Shown one piece after another: positions 32,882 to 41,480 of a stretch of 64,000 nt of DNA (within the stretch, counting starts at the first letter, position 1; the number at the start of each line of letters is the position of its first letter). This DNA comes from AC-32 sp963736055 (GTDB taxonomy: Bacteria; Actinomycetota; Thermoleophilia; Gaiellales; Gaiellaceae): contig CAVTNM010000008.1 in the NCBI GenBank assembly GCA_963736055.1, positions 620,001 through 684,000 on the forward strand. The letters run 5' to 3'. The notes under the pieces are model-generated. The model saw nothing but the letters and a program-made list of their open reading frames with translations. It was not told the DNA's origin and made no database searches. The position numbers and the translations under genes are program-made.

Positions 32882-33714
32882 GCAGGGCCGGGCGTCGTGC
32901 GGTTCGCGTGCTCGGTGGTCCACGAGAGCGCGAAGTCCGCGACCTCCTCCCAGCCGTCCTGCCCCGGGAAGTGGCAGCGGCCCGGGAACTCCCTGGACTC
33001 CGTCGCACTCGGCGCGTGGCGCTGCTTCTTGAAGTTGGCCCGGTTGACCGCCGGCGGGCAGATGCGGTCTTCGGTCCCGGTCATGAGCAGCAGCGGCGGC
33101 CGCGCCGGATTCCGATAGTCCACCTTCGTGACCGCCTTGGGGTTGAAGTTGGCGAAGCCGGCCTGGAAGAACGGGCGCGACGAGCCCGGGATGTAGTAGC
33201 GCTGATAGACGGCATCCGACTCTTCTCGGCTGAGTGAATTGGTGAAGCACCAGTGGAACTGCTCGAGCGTCAGCGGGGCTTCCTTCTTGAGGTTTGCGGG
33301 ATTGCCGAGTGCTGGCCATGCGGCCCTGAGCGTCGAGAACGGCAGCCTCAGCACGCCCTTGGGCGCGCCGGTGCCGAGCGCGACCCCCGCGGCGCCGAGA
33401 CCACGATCGAGCAGGAGCTGCGTGAAGAGGCCGCCGAAGGAGTGGCCGATGATGATCGGCGGCTGGTCGAGCCCTCTGATGATCGTGTCGTAGTGGTCGA
33501 CCACGTCCGTGATGCTGAGGTTCCGGAGCGGCGAGGGGTCTCGGCGCAGCTGTTCCGGCTCGGCCTCCAGCCCGGGCCAGGCGGGCGCGAGCACCCGGTG
33601 ACCGCTACCCGTGTAGCGGCTGGCCCAATGCTCCCAACTGAGCGGCGTCATCCACATCCCGTGGATCAGCACGATCGTATGGGCGCCGGCCGGATCTGAA
33701 GCGGTCGAGCTCAT
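32878..33714 (-). CDS. Alpha/beta-fold hydrolase
   Basis: A 278-aa hydrolase. The oxyanion region IVLIHGMWMTPLSWEHW is near the start, the nucleophile elbow is GHSFGGLF (Ser at ~residue 92), the acid is near LMTGTEDRICPP, and the His is probably in GRCHFPG. A lid segment lies between. It resembles epoxide hydrolase/lipase-like proteins of unknown substrate. It is co-translated with the lactonase-like gene through a 4-base overlap. Confidence 0.85.
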   Translation of the reverse strand: MSSTASDPAGAHTIVLIHGMWMTPLSWEHWASRYTGSGHRVLAPAWPGLEAEPEQLRRDPSPLRNLSITDVVDHYDTIIRGLDQPPIIIGHSFGGLFTQLLLDRGLGAAGVALGTGAPKGVLRLPFSTLRAAWPALGNPANLKKEAPLTLEQFHWCFTNSLSREESDAVYQRYYIPGSSRPFFQAGFANFNPKAVTKVDYRNPARPPLLLMTGTEDRICPPAVNRANFKKQRHAPSATESREFPGRCHFPGQDGWEEVADFALSWTTEHANRTTPGPA

Positions 33715-33799
33715 GGCGCCTCCCTCGATTCGATGACCGATTGCGTGACACCATCATCGCGCTCCGCGCTCGGTTGGTGCCTGTGGCACGATCAGGGCC

Positions 33800-34192
33800 G
33801 TGGATACGACTCGGATTGCGGCATTTTCGGCCTTCGCCGATCTGCCCCCGGCGGAGCTCCACGAGATCGCGGGCGCACTGAGCGAGGTCGAGGTCGAAGC
33901 GGGCGCCGAAGTCGTCACGGTCGACGACTACGGAACCGCCGTTTACTTCATCGAGCAAGGACATGCGGATGTCCTGACCGACGGTGGCGAGGCGACCCAG
34001 GCTCTCGGCCCGGGCGACATGTTCGGCGAGATCGCGCTCCTCCTGACGGGACAGCGCACCGCCACCGTCGTCGCGAGCACGCCGATGCGCCTCCTCTCGC
34101 TCTCCGGCCAGGACTTCGAGCACATCCGAGCACGGGTGCCCGAGCTCGAGCGCTCGCTGCGGCGCCTCGGCCTTGCACGCGCAGATCAGTAA
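33800..34192 (+). CDS. Cyclic nucleotide-binding domain protein
   Basis: A 130-aa stand-alone cNMP-binding domain. The beta-roll starts FADLPPAELHEIAGALSEVE, and the phosphate-binding cassette is MFGEIALLLTGQRTATVVAS, with the conserved Gly-Glu and Arg. There is no DNA-binding helix or enzyme domain, so it may be a regulatory module or cAMP buffer. The start is GTG at 33800. It lies 62 bases before a VOC gene in the same direction. Confidence 0.85.
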   Translation: MDTTRIAAFSAFADLPPAELHEIAGALSEVEVEAGAEVVTVDDYGTAVYFIEQGHADVLTDGGEATQALGPGDMFGEIALLLTGQRTATVVASTPMRLLSLSGQDFEHIRARVPELERSLRRLGLARADQ

Positions 34193-34254
34193 CGCACCGG
34201 ATCGACCCGTGGTCGGAGGCTCAGCCAACGACCTCACACAGGAGGTACGCGCCC

Positions 34255-34638
34255 GTGATTGACGTTCAGCGAGTCGACTTCATCCGCGTCCCGGTGACGG
34301 ACATGGAGAAGGCGAACCACTTCTACGGAGAGGTGCTGGGGCTCGAGAGGAACCCGAACTCGCCGGGCGACGACTGGGTCGAGTACGAGACCGGCAACGT
34401 GACACTCGCGGTGATGACGCCGCACACCCACGGCTACGAGTTCACCTCGCCGCTGCCTCCCGGGACGATCGCCTTGCGCGTCCCCGACGTGGCCGAGGCG
34501 AAAGCGAAGCTGGAGGCGGCCGGCGTGCAGGTCAACGAGATGTGGGACTCGGGCGTCTGCCATGGCGCAGGGCTCCGCGATCCCGACGGCAACGCGATCC
34601 TGCTCCACCACCGCTACAAGCCGTACGAGCAGACCTGA
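34255..34638 (+). CDS. VOC (glyoxalase/bleomycin resistance) superfamily protein
   Basis: A 127-aa VOC-fold protein with the beta-alpha-beta pattern: VDFIRVPVTDMEKANHFYGE, EYETGNVTLAVM, IALRVPDVAEAKAKLEAAGV and DPDGNAILLHHRY. His/Glu-type metal ligands may be present, but activity is unknown. The GTG start at 34255 follows an AGGAGG site. It is the first of three neighbouring VOC genes. Confidence 0.83.
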   Translation: MIDVQRVDFIRVPVTDMEKANHFYGEVLGLERNPNSPGDDWVEYETGNVTLAVMTPHTHGYEFTSPLPPGTIALRVPDVAEAKAKLEAAGVQVNEMWDSGVCHGAGLRDPDGNAILLHHRYKPYEQT

Positions 34639-34680
34639 CGCACTCGTCGCAGGCGAGGCCTCCGCTCCTATGATGCTCGT

Positions 34681-35031
34681 GTGCGACGCGTCGTTGGGGT
34701 CGAGCCGATCTTCTTGGTGTCGGATGTACCGCGTGCGGTTGCCCATTACGAGCAACTGGGATTCACCACCTCGCGTCATGACGAGGGGTATGCGTTCGCT
34801 CATCGCAACGAGCTGACGATCCACCTCGCTGGGCCCGGCGTCGATCCCGATCGGGTGGGCCGCGGATCGATCTACATGCACGTGGATGACGCAGACGCGC
34901 TCGCCGAGGAGTGGAGAGGCGCCGGGGTCGACTTCGTCGAGCCCAAGGACTTCGAGTGGGGCAAGCATGAGGGCTCCCATAAAGACCCCGACGGGAACCT
35001 CATTCGCTTCGGATCACCGCTGCGGCGTTAG
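34681..35031 (+). CDS. VOC superfamily protein, near-twin of the gene at 44065
   Basis: A 116-aa VOC protein starting at GTG 34681 (MRRVVGVEPIFLVSDVPRAV). Key segments are AHYEQLGFTTSRHDEGYAFA, SIYMHVDDADALAEEWRGAG and DPDGNLIRFGSPLRR. It differs from the protein at 44065 at about 17 of 116 residues (~85% identity), and the DNA upstream of both starts is also alike, so this is a fairly recent duplication across ~9.4 kb. The function is unknown; bleomycin-type binding proteins share the fold. Confidence 0.83.
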   Translation: MRRVVGVEPIFLVSDVPRAVAHYEQLGFTTSRHDEGYAFAHRNELTIHLAGPGVDPDRVGRGSIYMHVDDADALAEEWRGAGVDFVEPKDFEWGKHEGSHKDPDGNLIRFGSPLRR

Positions 35032-35121
35032 TGCCGGATGGCTCTTCCGGGCCGCGACGTCAGGATTCCGGCGGGCTGACGATCATCGCCGGTGCCAGGT
35101 GGCCCCGCTACTGTCTCGGCG

Positions 35122-35556
35122 ATGTTGACGAACCGTTCCGCTCCGGCTGCGACCGTGACTCCGGTGCTCATCTACCCGGACGTGCGAGCAGCGGTCGAGT
35201 GGCTGGAGTCCGCCTTCGGCTTCGAGGAGCTGGTGCGGATCGGCGACGCACACCGTGCTCAGCTGGGTGTCGGCACGGACGGCGCCGTAGTCGTCGCCGA
35301 CGTGCACGCCGATCAGGTGGCGCCCACTGCCGGCGTCGTCACGCACGTCGTCAAGATCCGCGTGCCCGACGTCGATGCGGCCTTCCAGCGTGCCCGCGAC
35401 TTCGGCGCAGGCGTGCTCGAGGAGCCGAGAACCTGGGAGTACGGCGAGCGCTCGTGCCTGCTCGAGGACCCGGGCGGCCATCGCTGGGAGCTGACGCAGA
35501 CGATGCGTGACGTCGAGCCCGAGGAATGGGGCGGGATCACGGTGACGCCCCGGTAA
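35122..35556 (+). CDS. VOC superfamily protein (PhnB-like)
   Basis: A 144-aa protein from ATG 35122. It has VTPVLIYPDVRAAVEWLESA, FGFEELVRIGDAHRAQLGVG, VVKIRVPDVDAAFQRARDFG and DPGGHRWELTQTMRDVEPEE. The 'DPGGHRWELTQ' end is common in PhnB-like/glyoxalase proteins. It belongs to the plus-strand series of small enzymes and converges with a membrane-protein gene. Confidence 0.82.
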   Translation: MLTNRSAPAATVTPVLIYPDVRAAVEWLESAFGFEELVRIGDAHRAQLGVGTDGAVVVADVHADQVAPTAGVVTHVVKIRVPDVDAAFQRARDFGAGVLEEPRTWEYGERSCLLEDPGGHRWELTQTMRDVEPEEWGGITVTPR

Positions 35557-35605
35557 GAGCGCGATCGGACGCCCGACACCGAAGCTCTTCGGAACCCTCC
35601 GCGGC

Positions 35606-36241
35606 CTACGCGGTCTGCGCGCCTCTCGTTGCGGACCGGCGGTCACTGAGCATCGCGAACACAGCGCCTCCGATGCCAAAGGCGAGAACGAATACGACTC
35701 CTCGTGTGAGCACGCCTCCGTAGCCGTGCCGAGTGACATCGACGAACGGGTACGGGTACCAGTCAGTCGAGCTCCCCCGCACGAGCGTGTAGGCGAACCA
35801 CGCGAGCGGATACACAAGCCACGTCAACGCGATGCGCAGTCCCAGTCGGTGACGGGGTGGGTCGATGAACCAGTCGACCACGAGCACAACGGGGATCAAG
35901 TAGTGGACGACGAAGTTGACGAAGGCGATGTGCGTGTCGAGGTCCTCCTGGAGGCCGGACAGCAACAAGGCGAAGACGACACCCGTGATGGTGATGTAGA
36001 AGGTCGCGGCTCCCCGCAGGGCGTCGAACACACGCGATCGCTCGTCGCCGCGGATGAGCGCCGTCAGGACGAGCATCGTCGCCGCGAGGATGTTCGACTG
36101 GATGGTGAAGAAGCTGAAGAAGTTCGCCGGACTGAAACTCGCGTTCCCGTTCAGCTTCGCGAACTGATACGTCATTGCGACAGCACCTGTCACCGCAAAC
36201 GCGATACGGGCGATGTTGTGAACGAGGCCTCGGGCGCCCAC
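35606..36241 (-). CDS. Pr6Pr family six-helix membrane protein
   Basis: A 211-aa integral membrane protein matching the Pr6Pr family. Helices include IARIAFAVTGAVAMTYQFAK, FFSFFTIQSNILAATMLVLT, FYITITGVVFALLLSGLQ, NFVVHYLIPVVLVVDWFI, RIALTWLVYPLAWFAYTLV and VVFVLAFGIGGAVFAML. The 'FFSFFTIQSN' and 'VHYLIPV..DW' signatures are typical. Function is unknown. It is a single gene in minus orientation, convergent with the VOC series. Confidence 0.82.
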   Translation of the reverse strand: MGARGLVHNIARIAFAVTGAVAMTYQFAKLNGNASFSPANFFSFFTIQSNILAATMLVLTALIRGDERSRVFDALRGAATFYITITGVVFALLLSGLQEDLDTHIAFVNFVVHYLIPVVLVVDWFIDPPRHRLGLRIALTWLVYPLAWFAYTLVRGSSTDWYPYPFVDVTRHGYGGVLTRGVVFVLAFGIGGAVFAMLSDRRSATRGAQTA

Positions 36242-36364
36242 GGAACGGAACGACTCTACGGGCTGAAGGATCGTTCGCGATGGCCAGCGGAATGGGCCGG
36301 AGGCGCCTCTCGCGTCAAGATGCGCCCAGTCACGTCACCCTCGTACGACTGGAAGGAGAGACTG

Positions 36365-36653
36365 ATGCACGCAGTCATCGGACGGGTCGCGATCAAGCCG
36401 GGCCGAGAAGACGAGACGCTCGCGATGATCGGTGAACGGGGCGTGGCGATGCTGAAGGGCATGTCCGGCTCGAGCGGGCGGGTACTGGGCCCGGACCGTC
36501 GAGGGTGAACTCGTCCAACACTCCTTCTGGCTCTTCGAAACGGAGGATGAGGCTCGAGCGGCAGAGGCAACCTTCAACACGCTTCGCGAGATGCCCGATG
36601 CGCCGGCGACATTCGTCAGCGTGGACGTTTGCGAGGTCGTCGGGCAGGCATAG
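36365..36653 (+). CDS. Antibiotic biosynthesis monooxygenase-like small protein (frame broken by one extra base near 36480)
   Basis: From ATG 36365 the frame reads MHAVIGRVAIKPGREDETLA and then ...MSGSSGR. It then breaks, and one frame over continues YWARTVEGELVQHSFWLFET, EDEARAAEATFNTLREMPDA and ends FVSVDVCEVVGQA. Dropping one G from the GGG before TAC gives a continuous ~95-aa protein, the size of dimeric ABM/YgiN-like proteins. Function is unknown. It follows the same one-base-insertion pattern as other genes here. Confidence 0.7.
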
Positions 36654-36704
36654 GTCTGCAGTAGAAGTCTTGTCGCCATTCCACGCCCGAAACGCACTGG
36701 GACC

Positions 36705-37403
36705 ATGCGACGGATCGAAGAGAGCGGGCGTCGGATCATGAGTCGCGAGCGTTGGATGGCCCTCTGTTTTGCTCTCGGGTCTGCGTGCTTCCTCATTGGC
36801 CCGTTCCCCGGCTACGCGCAGCTCGTCGGCGACTCGGCTGACGCCATCACCTTCTTCGTCGGCTCGATCCTGTTCACGGCCGGCGGAGGGCTACAGAGCT
36901 GGCTGGCCTGGTCCGAACGGCACTCCGCCGGTGGCGGAGGCGCGGGGTGGTGGGCGGCGATCATCCAATCCGCCGGCACGCTGTTCTTCAACGTCACGAC
37001 CTACCAGGCGATGCACACCGCCCTGACCAGCCCCGAGTACAACAAGCTCGTCTGGCGGCCCGATTGGCGTGGGTCGATCTGCTTCCTCGTCTCAGGCGCG
37101 ATCGCCTATCGCGCCTCCTCGCGTCACGGATGGCTACCGGTGCGCGGCGGCGCGGGATGGTGGCAGCCGGCGGTCAACCTGCTCGGCTGCGTCTTCTTCG
37201 GAATCTCGGCTGTCGCCGGCTACGTCGTTCCGTCGACCGGGTCGATGCTCGACCAGGCGGCGGCCAACTGGAACACATCGCTGGGCGCTGCGTGCTTCCT
37301 GGCCTGTGCGCTCGACACCTTGCACACCGACAGGGCCTCGAAGATGCCGCTGGGTCGGCGGATCCGCGAGCTCGAGCACAAGCTCGAGGCCGACGTCCGG
37401 TAG
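36705..37403 (+). CDS. YrhK-like membrane protein
   Basis: A protein of 221-232 aa (ATG at 36705, or 36738 in the same frame) with several hydrophobic helices. YrhK-like segments repeat: ALCFALGSACFLIGPFPGYA, SILFTAGGGLQSWLAW and LLGCVFFGISAVAGYVVPST, with LGAACFLACALDTLH near the end. The tail is charged (RIRELEHKLEADVR) and may form a short coil. No function is known. Confidence 0.75.
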   Translation: MRRIEESGRRIMSRERWMALCFALGSACFLIGPFPGYAQLVGDSADAITFFVGSILFTAGGGLQSWLAWSERHSAGGGGAGWWAAIIQSAGTLFFNVTTYQAMHTALTSPEYNKLVWRPDWRGSICFLVSGAIAYRASSRHGWLPVRGGAGWWQPAVNLLGCVFFGISAVAGYVVPSTGSMLDQAAANWNTSLGAACFLACALDTLHTDRASKMPLGRRIRELEHKLEADVR

Positions 37404-37428
37404 GTGACGCGACGCGTCGAAGGGTGCC

Positions 37429-37764
37429 CTAGCGTTTTCCCCGTAGCCAGTTCGACATCCGAGTCGTAAGAGGCACCTTGCCCGGAAGCCACTTCGTCTC
37501 GGGAGGCGGCGCTTGAAACGGCTCGAGCGCACCGATGTCCGCGGACGCGATCTTCAAGGTCACCTCGCCCGGGTAGATCGCCGCGACCTGCTCGCCCGGC
37601 ACGTAGCGCATCTGTGTGGGTTGCTTGGACTCGACAGCCAGGCCGTCGAAGATGTCGCTCTGCTTATCGCCTTCAACCTGCGCGACCGTGCCAACGACGA
37701 CGCCGTCCGAGGTGGTCACGTTCCACCCTTGCCCGATTTGCAACCACGAAACAGGATCAGTCAT
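37429..37764 (-). CDS. PRC-barrel/DUF2171-like small protein
   Basis: A 111-aa protein from ATG 37764. It begins MTDPVSWLQIGQGWNVTTSD, followed by GVVVGTVAQVEGDKQSDIFD, a pattern seen in PRC-barrel/DUF2171 proteins of unknown role. The tail is basic (TTRMSNWLRGKR). Longer upstream frames run into the first array repeat and are not coding. Confidence 0.65.
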   Translation of the reverse strand: MTDPVSWLQIGQGWNVTTSDGVVVGTVAQVEGDKQSDIFDGLAVESKQPTQMRYVPGEQVAAIYPGEVTLKIASADIGALEPFQAPPPETKWLPGKVPLTTRMSNWLRGKR

Positions 37765-37843
37765 CGCTGGCGCTGCTCTTGGCCACCGGGCGCTCTTACG
37801 TTCTTCGGCATCGTGGGCCATCGAGGGTACTCGTTCGCGGCGT

Positions 37844-37870
37844 GGGCCAGCGGTCGGGAATGTCACCAGA
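37844..37870 (+). repeat. Array repeat 1 (type I)
   Basis: Left half GGGCCAGCGG, right half TCGGGAATGTCACCAGA. First copy of the dispersed repeat family. It is the only type I copy whose right-hand gene (37901) is on the minus strand. Confidence 0.75.
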
Positions 37871-37900
37871 AACGTGACGAGGAGCTATCGGGTACGAGAC

Positions 37901-38719
37901 TTACGCTGCGGGGACGATCTCCTCGATTTGCCGGTCGACGTTGAAGCCGCGCATCTCGTCGAGGTCGGGCGGGCACTCTCGTGGCAGGGCAACGGCCAAG
38001 CCGGCTGCGCGCGCTTCGTCGCGTGTTCCGCCGCGAGTCAGCGCGTCGACGACGGCCGAACGAAGGGAGCGGAGGTAGCGAAGATCGGCCTCCGCAACGC
38101 TGAGAGCTTCTTCGGCTGTCAGCGGCGCACCGTGTCCCGGAATCACCGCTTCGACGGGGTCGTCGCGGAGCATCTGGATCAACCCGGCAAGCGTCATCCG
38201 ATACGCGGCCGGCGAAGTCGCAAATGGAAACTCGACAGCGGACAAGTAGTCACCGACGACGAGTAGCCCGAGCGCACGAAGCCGGAAGCCGCTGCCATCG
38301 GCGGTGTGGCCGAGGAGTGGAAACGTCTCGACCACGAACGCGCCAAGCTCGAGCGCCGAGCCGCGCTGGAACGTCTGGTCGACGCGCGGAGATCCCGCGA
38401 AGGCAAAGCCGTAGTGCTCGGCAGCTCGCCGGACAGACTGATCGGCCGCGCCACTCGCCACCTTTTCTGCCGTCTCCTCGCCCATCGCGACTACCGCATC
38501 GGGAAAGCCGCCGACACCGCAGACGTGATCCCAGTCCCCGTGGGTTATCAACACATGCCGGACCGGAGCGGCAAGCTCCAGCGCCCTGCGACCTATCCCG
38601 GCCACTTCGTCTACCGAGATCGCAGGGTCGACGACAAGCGACTCACCGTCCGCGAGCACCAGAAGAGAGCTCGTTCTCCAAAGGAAAGCCTCGAAGCGTT
38701 CCCATCCAGGCGTAGGCAT
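37901..38719 (-). CDS. Metallo-beta-lactamase-fold hydrolase
   Basis: A 272-aa hydrolase from ATG 38719 (MPTPGWERFEAFLWRTSSLL). The metal-binding motif is VLITHGDWDHVCGVGG, with TFPLLGHTADGSGFRL, VVGDYLSAVEFPF and AVIPGHGAPLTAEEALS for the remaining ligands. This is the glyoxalase II/Nudix-associated type of MBL fold; the substrate is unknown. It is divergent from the MFS exporter gene, separated by 106 bases. Confidence 0.85.
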   Translation of the reverse strand: MPTPGWERFEAFLWRTSSLLVLADGESLVVDPAISVDEVAGIGRRALELAAPVRHVLITHGDWDHVCGVGGFPDAVVAMGEETAEKVASGAADQSVRRAAEHYGFAFAGSPRVDQTFQRGSALELGAFVVETFPLLGHTADGSGFRLRALGLLVVGDYLSAVEFPFATSPAAYRMTLAGLIQMLRDDPVEAVIPGHGAPLTAEEALSVAEADLRYLRSLRSAVVDALTRGGTRDEARAAGLAVALPRECPPDLDEMRGFNVDRQIEEIVPAA

Positions 38720-38825
38720 GGCGCGAATCAAATCCGAAGCAGCGGGCCGCGGTGGCTCGAAGCAACCCCCCAGCAGCCGTCCCGAGTGGATGCCCAAACC
38801 AGGCTGGACAACATAGAGTCGCGCG

Positions 38826-40424
38826 GTGCGCAAGTGGCTGCCCCTGATCATCCTTGCGTCGGCCCAGTTCATCATGGTGCTCGACTCGAGCGTGATGAAC
38901 GTCTCGATCTCGCAGATCGTGGCCGACCTGAACACGACGGTCACCGGGGTGCAGAGCGCGATCACGATGTACACGCTCGTGATGGCGGCGTTCATGCTCG
39001 TCGGCGCGAAGCTCGGCGACATCCTGGGTCGTGACCGGGCGTTCGGCCTGGGGCTGGCCGTGTACGGGCTGGGCTCGCTGATCACATCGCTTAGCCCGAA
39101 CCTCACGACGCTGCTGATCGGCTGGTCGGGGGTCGAGGGGCTTGGAGCGGTGTTGGTGATCCCGGCGATCGCCGCGCTGACCGCCGCGAACTACGAGGGC
39201 AAGGAGCGCGCGTTCGCCTACGCGATGATCGGCGGCGCTGCCGGCGCGGCGATCGCGGCCGGTCCGCTGATCGGCGGCTACGTGACGACGACCTGGAGCT
39301 GGCGGTACGTCTTCGTGGGCGAGGTCGTCGTTGTGATCGTGGTGCTCGCCGTCCACCGGCGCATGAAGCGCGCGCCGAAGCCCGATCACCCGCCGAAGCT
39401 GGACTCCGGCGGAGCGGCGCTCTCTGCCATCGCGCTCGGCTTGATCGTGTTCGGGATCCTGAAGAGCAGCACCTGGGGTTGGATCAGGCCGATCGACGCG
39501 CCGACGATCAGCGGGCACGAGATCACGCCGCTCGGCTTCTCGCTGGTGCCGTTCCTGATTGTCGGCGGCTTCGTCGTCCTCGGCTGCTTCCTGGCGTGGG
39601 AGGAGCGCCGCGAGCGGCTCGGCAAGAGCACGCTTCTCAATCGTGCGCTGTTGAAGATCGAGACGCTGCGCGCCGGGCTCTCCTCGCTCTGCGCGCAGCA
39701 GCTGATCGTGATGGGCACGTTCTTCGTCCTGCCGGTGTACCTCCAGGTCGTGCTCGGCTTCGACGCGTTCGAGACGGGCAAGCGCCTCTTCCCGATGTCG
39801 ATCTCGATGCTGGTCGCTGCGCTCACCGGGCCGAAGGTGGCAGTGCGGTTCGGACCGCGGACGGTCGTCCAGGTCGGCCTCGGCGCGATGGCGATCGCTG
39901 CGCTCGTGCTGGTCGGAACGATCGACGTGACTCTGAACGGGACGGCCTTCGCGGTGTCGCTCGTCTTCTTCGGAATCGGCGCGGGGCTCCTGATGTCGCA
40001 GCTCGGGAACGTGATCATGTCCTCGGCCCCGCCGGAGGAGACGAACGAGGCCGGAGGGCTTCAGGGCACGGCTCAGAACCTCGGCGCGTCCCTGGGCACG
40101 GCGTTGATCGGCTCGGTGCTGCTACTCGGGCTGCTGAACGGGTTCAGCTCGCGGATCGAGCAGAACCCGGCGGTGCCCGCCGATGTGAAGACCCAGATCG
40201 CGGCCGCAACCGAGAAGGGGATCCCGATCGTCACGACCGACCAGGCGCACCAGGCACTGCGGGACGCCGGGTTGACCACGGCCGAGGCGGACGCCGTCAC
40301 GGCCGACTACGGCGACGCGCAGCTCGATGCGTTGAGGACGTCGATGCTCGCGGTCGCGCTCCTGGCGGTGATCGCGTTCTGGTTCACGCGGCGGTTACCT
40401 GGAAGGCCGAAAGAAGCCGTCTAG
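38826..40424 (+). CDS. MFS drug:H+ antiporter, DHA2 (EmrB/QacA) type
   Basis: A 532-aa exporter with 14 predicted helices. Motif D1-like region: ASAQFIMVLDSSVMNVSISQ. Motif A-like region: GAKLGDILGRDRAFGLGLAV. Motif C-like segment: GGAAGAAIAAGPLIGGYVTT. The end has SLGTALIGSVLLLGLLNGFS, a periplasmic loop with EQNPAVPADVKTQIAAAT, and a last helix. The start is GTG at 38826. It probably exports hydrophobic compounds; no TetR or MarR regulator is adjacent. Confidence 0.92.
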   Translation: MRKWLPLIILASAQFIMVLDSSVMNVSISQIVADLNTTVTGVQSAITMYTLVMAAFMLVGAKLGDILGRDRAFGLGLAVYGLGSLITSLSPNLTTLLIGWSGVEGLGAVLVIPAIAALTAANYEGKERAFAYAMIGGAAGAAIAAGPLIGGYVTTTWSWRYVFVGEVVVVIVVLAVHRRMKRAPKPDHPPKLDSGGAALSAIALGLIVFGILKSSTWGWIRPIDAPTISGHEITPLGFSLVPFLIVGGFVVLGCFLAWEERRERLGKSTLLNRALLKIETLRAGLSSLCAQQLIVMGTFFVLPVYLQVVLGFDAFETGKRLFPMSISMLVAALTGPKVAVRFGPRTVVQVGLGAMAIAALVLVGTIDVTLNGTAFAVSLVFFGIGAGLLMSQLGNVIMSSAPPEETNEAGGLQGTAQNLGASLGTALIGSVLLLGLLNGFSSRIEQNPAVPADVKTQIAAATEKGIPIVTTDQAHQALRDAGLTTAEADAVTADYGDAQLDALRTSMLAVALLAVIAFWFTRRLPGRPKEAV

Positions 40425-40477
40425 TACGCAGGGCTCGCCGTCGAGGTCGATCGACGTCGGCCTCCCACCGGCCGGCC

Positions 40478-40783
40478 TCACCTGCCGGACTGCAGCTCCC
40501 AGGCGGCGATGACGGCGTCTTCTATGACGTCGGCATTCCCGTTCTCGAGGTCGGCGACGATCATCATGTGCTTGGCGAAGCGCTTTGGCACCGAGAACGT
40601 GTCCGGGAACGACTGGAGCAGGAAATCTCGAAGGTCGAACGACGCTCGGATGACGACGTGGCTGTCGTCGAGCTGCCGGGCGACCAGACGCCCCCGGTAC
40701 CGCCAGTCGAGCAGGCCGTTGCGGCGACGCTCGGCGACGCCGTCAAGCTGAGCGGCCAGGCGGCTGAGGTCGGCCAGCCTCAT
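40478..40783 (-). CDS. MmcQ/YjbR family protein
   Basis: A 101-aa protein from ATG 40783 (MRLADLSRLAAQLDGVAERR). YjbR-like features are LVARQLDDSHVVIRASFDLR, PDTFSVPKRFAKHMMIVADL and the final helix EDAVIAAWELQSGR. The fold is a double-wing type, often called DNA-binding-like, but its function is unknown. It is the last gene before the region with one gene per repeat interval. Confidence 0.75.
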   Translation of the reverse strand: MRLADLSRLAAQLDGVAERRRNGLLDWRYRGRLVARQLDDSHVVIRASFDLRDFLLQSFPDTFSVPKRFAKHMMIVADLENGNADVIEDAVIAAWELQSGR

Positions 40784-40853
40784 CAATGCATGCTCGCATG
40801 CCCTGCCACATGTGCCTGGCTCCGCGAGGGGACTTATGGAGAGAGCATCGCCT

Positions 40854-40880
40854 GGGCAGGCGTGCGGGAATGTCACCCGC
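40854..40880 (+). repeat. Array repeat 2 (type I)
   Basis: Left half GGGCAGGCGT, right half GCGGGAATGTCACCCGC. GCGGG and CCCGC form a 5-bp stem. The gene to its right (40986) is on the plus strand. The surrounding 202-base gap holds no other recognisable element. Confidence 0.85.
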
Positions 40881-40985
40881 GGAATCTGCCATCTCGTCAA
40901 GGCTCGACCGATGGGTTTACGGTCGCCGAGCGGTCCAGTCCTCAGAACACCATCAACGGGCGACGCAGGTAGAGGGAGGCGCGAA

Positions 40986-41375
40986 ATGGCTGAATGGGAG
41001 AAGCAGATCTTTGCGATCAATCTGATAGTCGGGGACCTTGAGCGCTCGAAGGCGTTCTACCGGGAGGTCTTCGGCTTGGCTCCTCTGAACGAGGAGGAGG
41101 ACTTGGCACTCTTCCGCCTCAAGGACACGTTCGTCGCGTTGCGGTACGACCCGGCTCACCAGAACGCCCCGACGGGCGAAGTACTCGGCCTGGCGCAGAA
41201 GGGTGTCGGGCAGTTCGCCATCGTCGTTGAGGACGTGGATGCGGTGCGCACTGAGTTGGAAGAGCACGGAGTGGCGGTGATCAGCGGCCCGGCGGATCGT
41301 GACTGGGGCATGCGCACGCTCACCTTCGCCGATCCGGGCGGCTACACCTGGGGGATCGCGCAAGACTTGCCCTAG
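40986..41375 (+). CDS. VOC superfamily protein
   Basis: A 129-aa VOC protein from ATG 40986, just after AGAGGGAGG. Segments: IFAINLIVGDLERSKAFYRE, VFGLAPLNEEEDLALFRL, FAIVVEDVDAVRTELEEHGV and FADPGGYTWGIAQDLP. Similar proteins are widespread with unassigned substrates. It is the only gene between repeats 2 and 3. Confidence 0.83.
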   Translation: MAEWEKQIFAINLIVGDLERSKAFYREVFGLAPLNEEEDLALFRLKDTFVALRYDPAHQNAPTGEVLGLAQKGVGQFAIVVEDVDAVRTELEEHGVAVISGPADRDWGMRTLTFADPGGYTWGIAQDLP

Positions 41376-41410
41376 CGCCTCCGGCTCGTCTTAGCGCGGC
41401 ACTTCCGGCT

Positions 41411-41437
41411 GGGCCGCCGTGCGGGAATGTCACCCGA
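41411..41437 (+). repeat. Array repeat 3 (type I)
   Basis: Left half GGGCCGCCGT, right half GCGGGAATGTCACCCGA. It lies 35 bases after the VOC stop and 43 bases before the acetyltransferase start (plus strand). Confidence 0.85.
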
Positions 41438-41480
41438 GTTTGCGGCAGTTACGCTCAACCTGGTGTTAGCGTTAACGGCC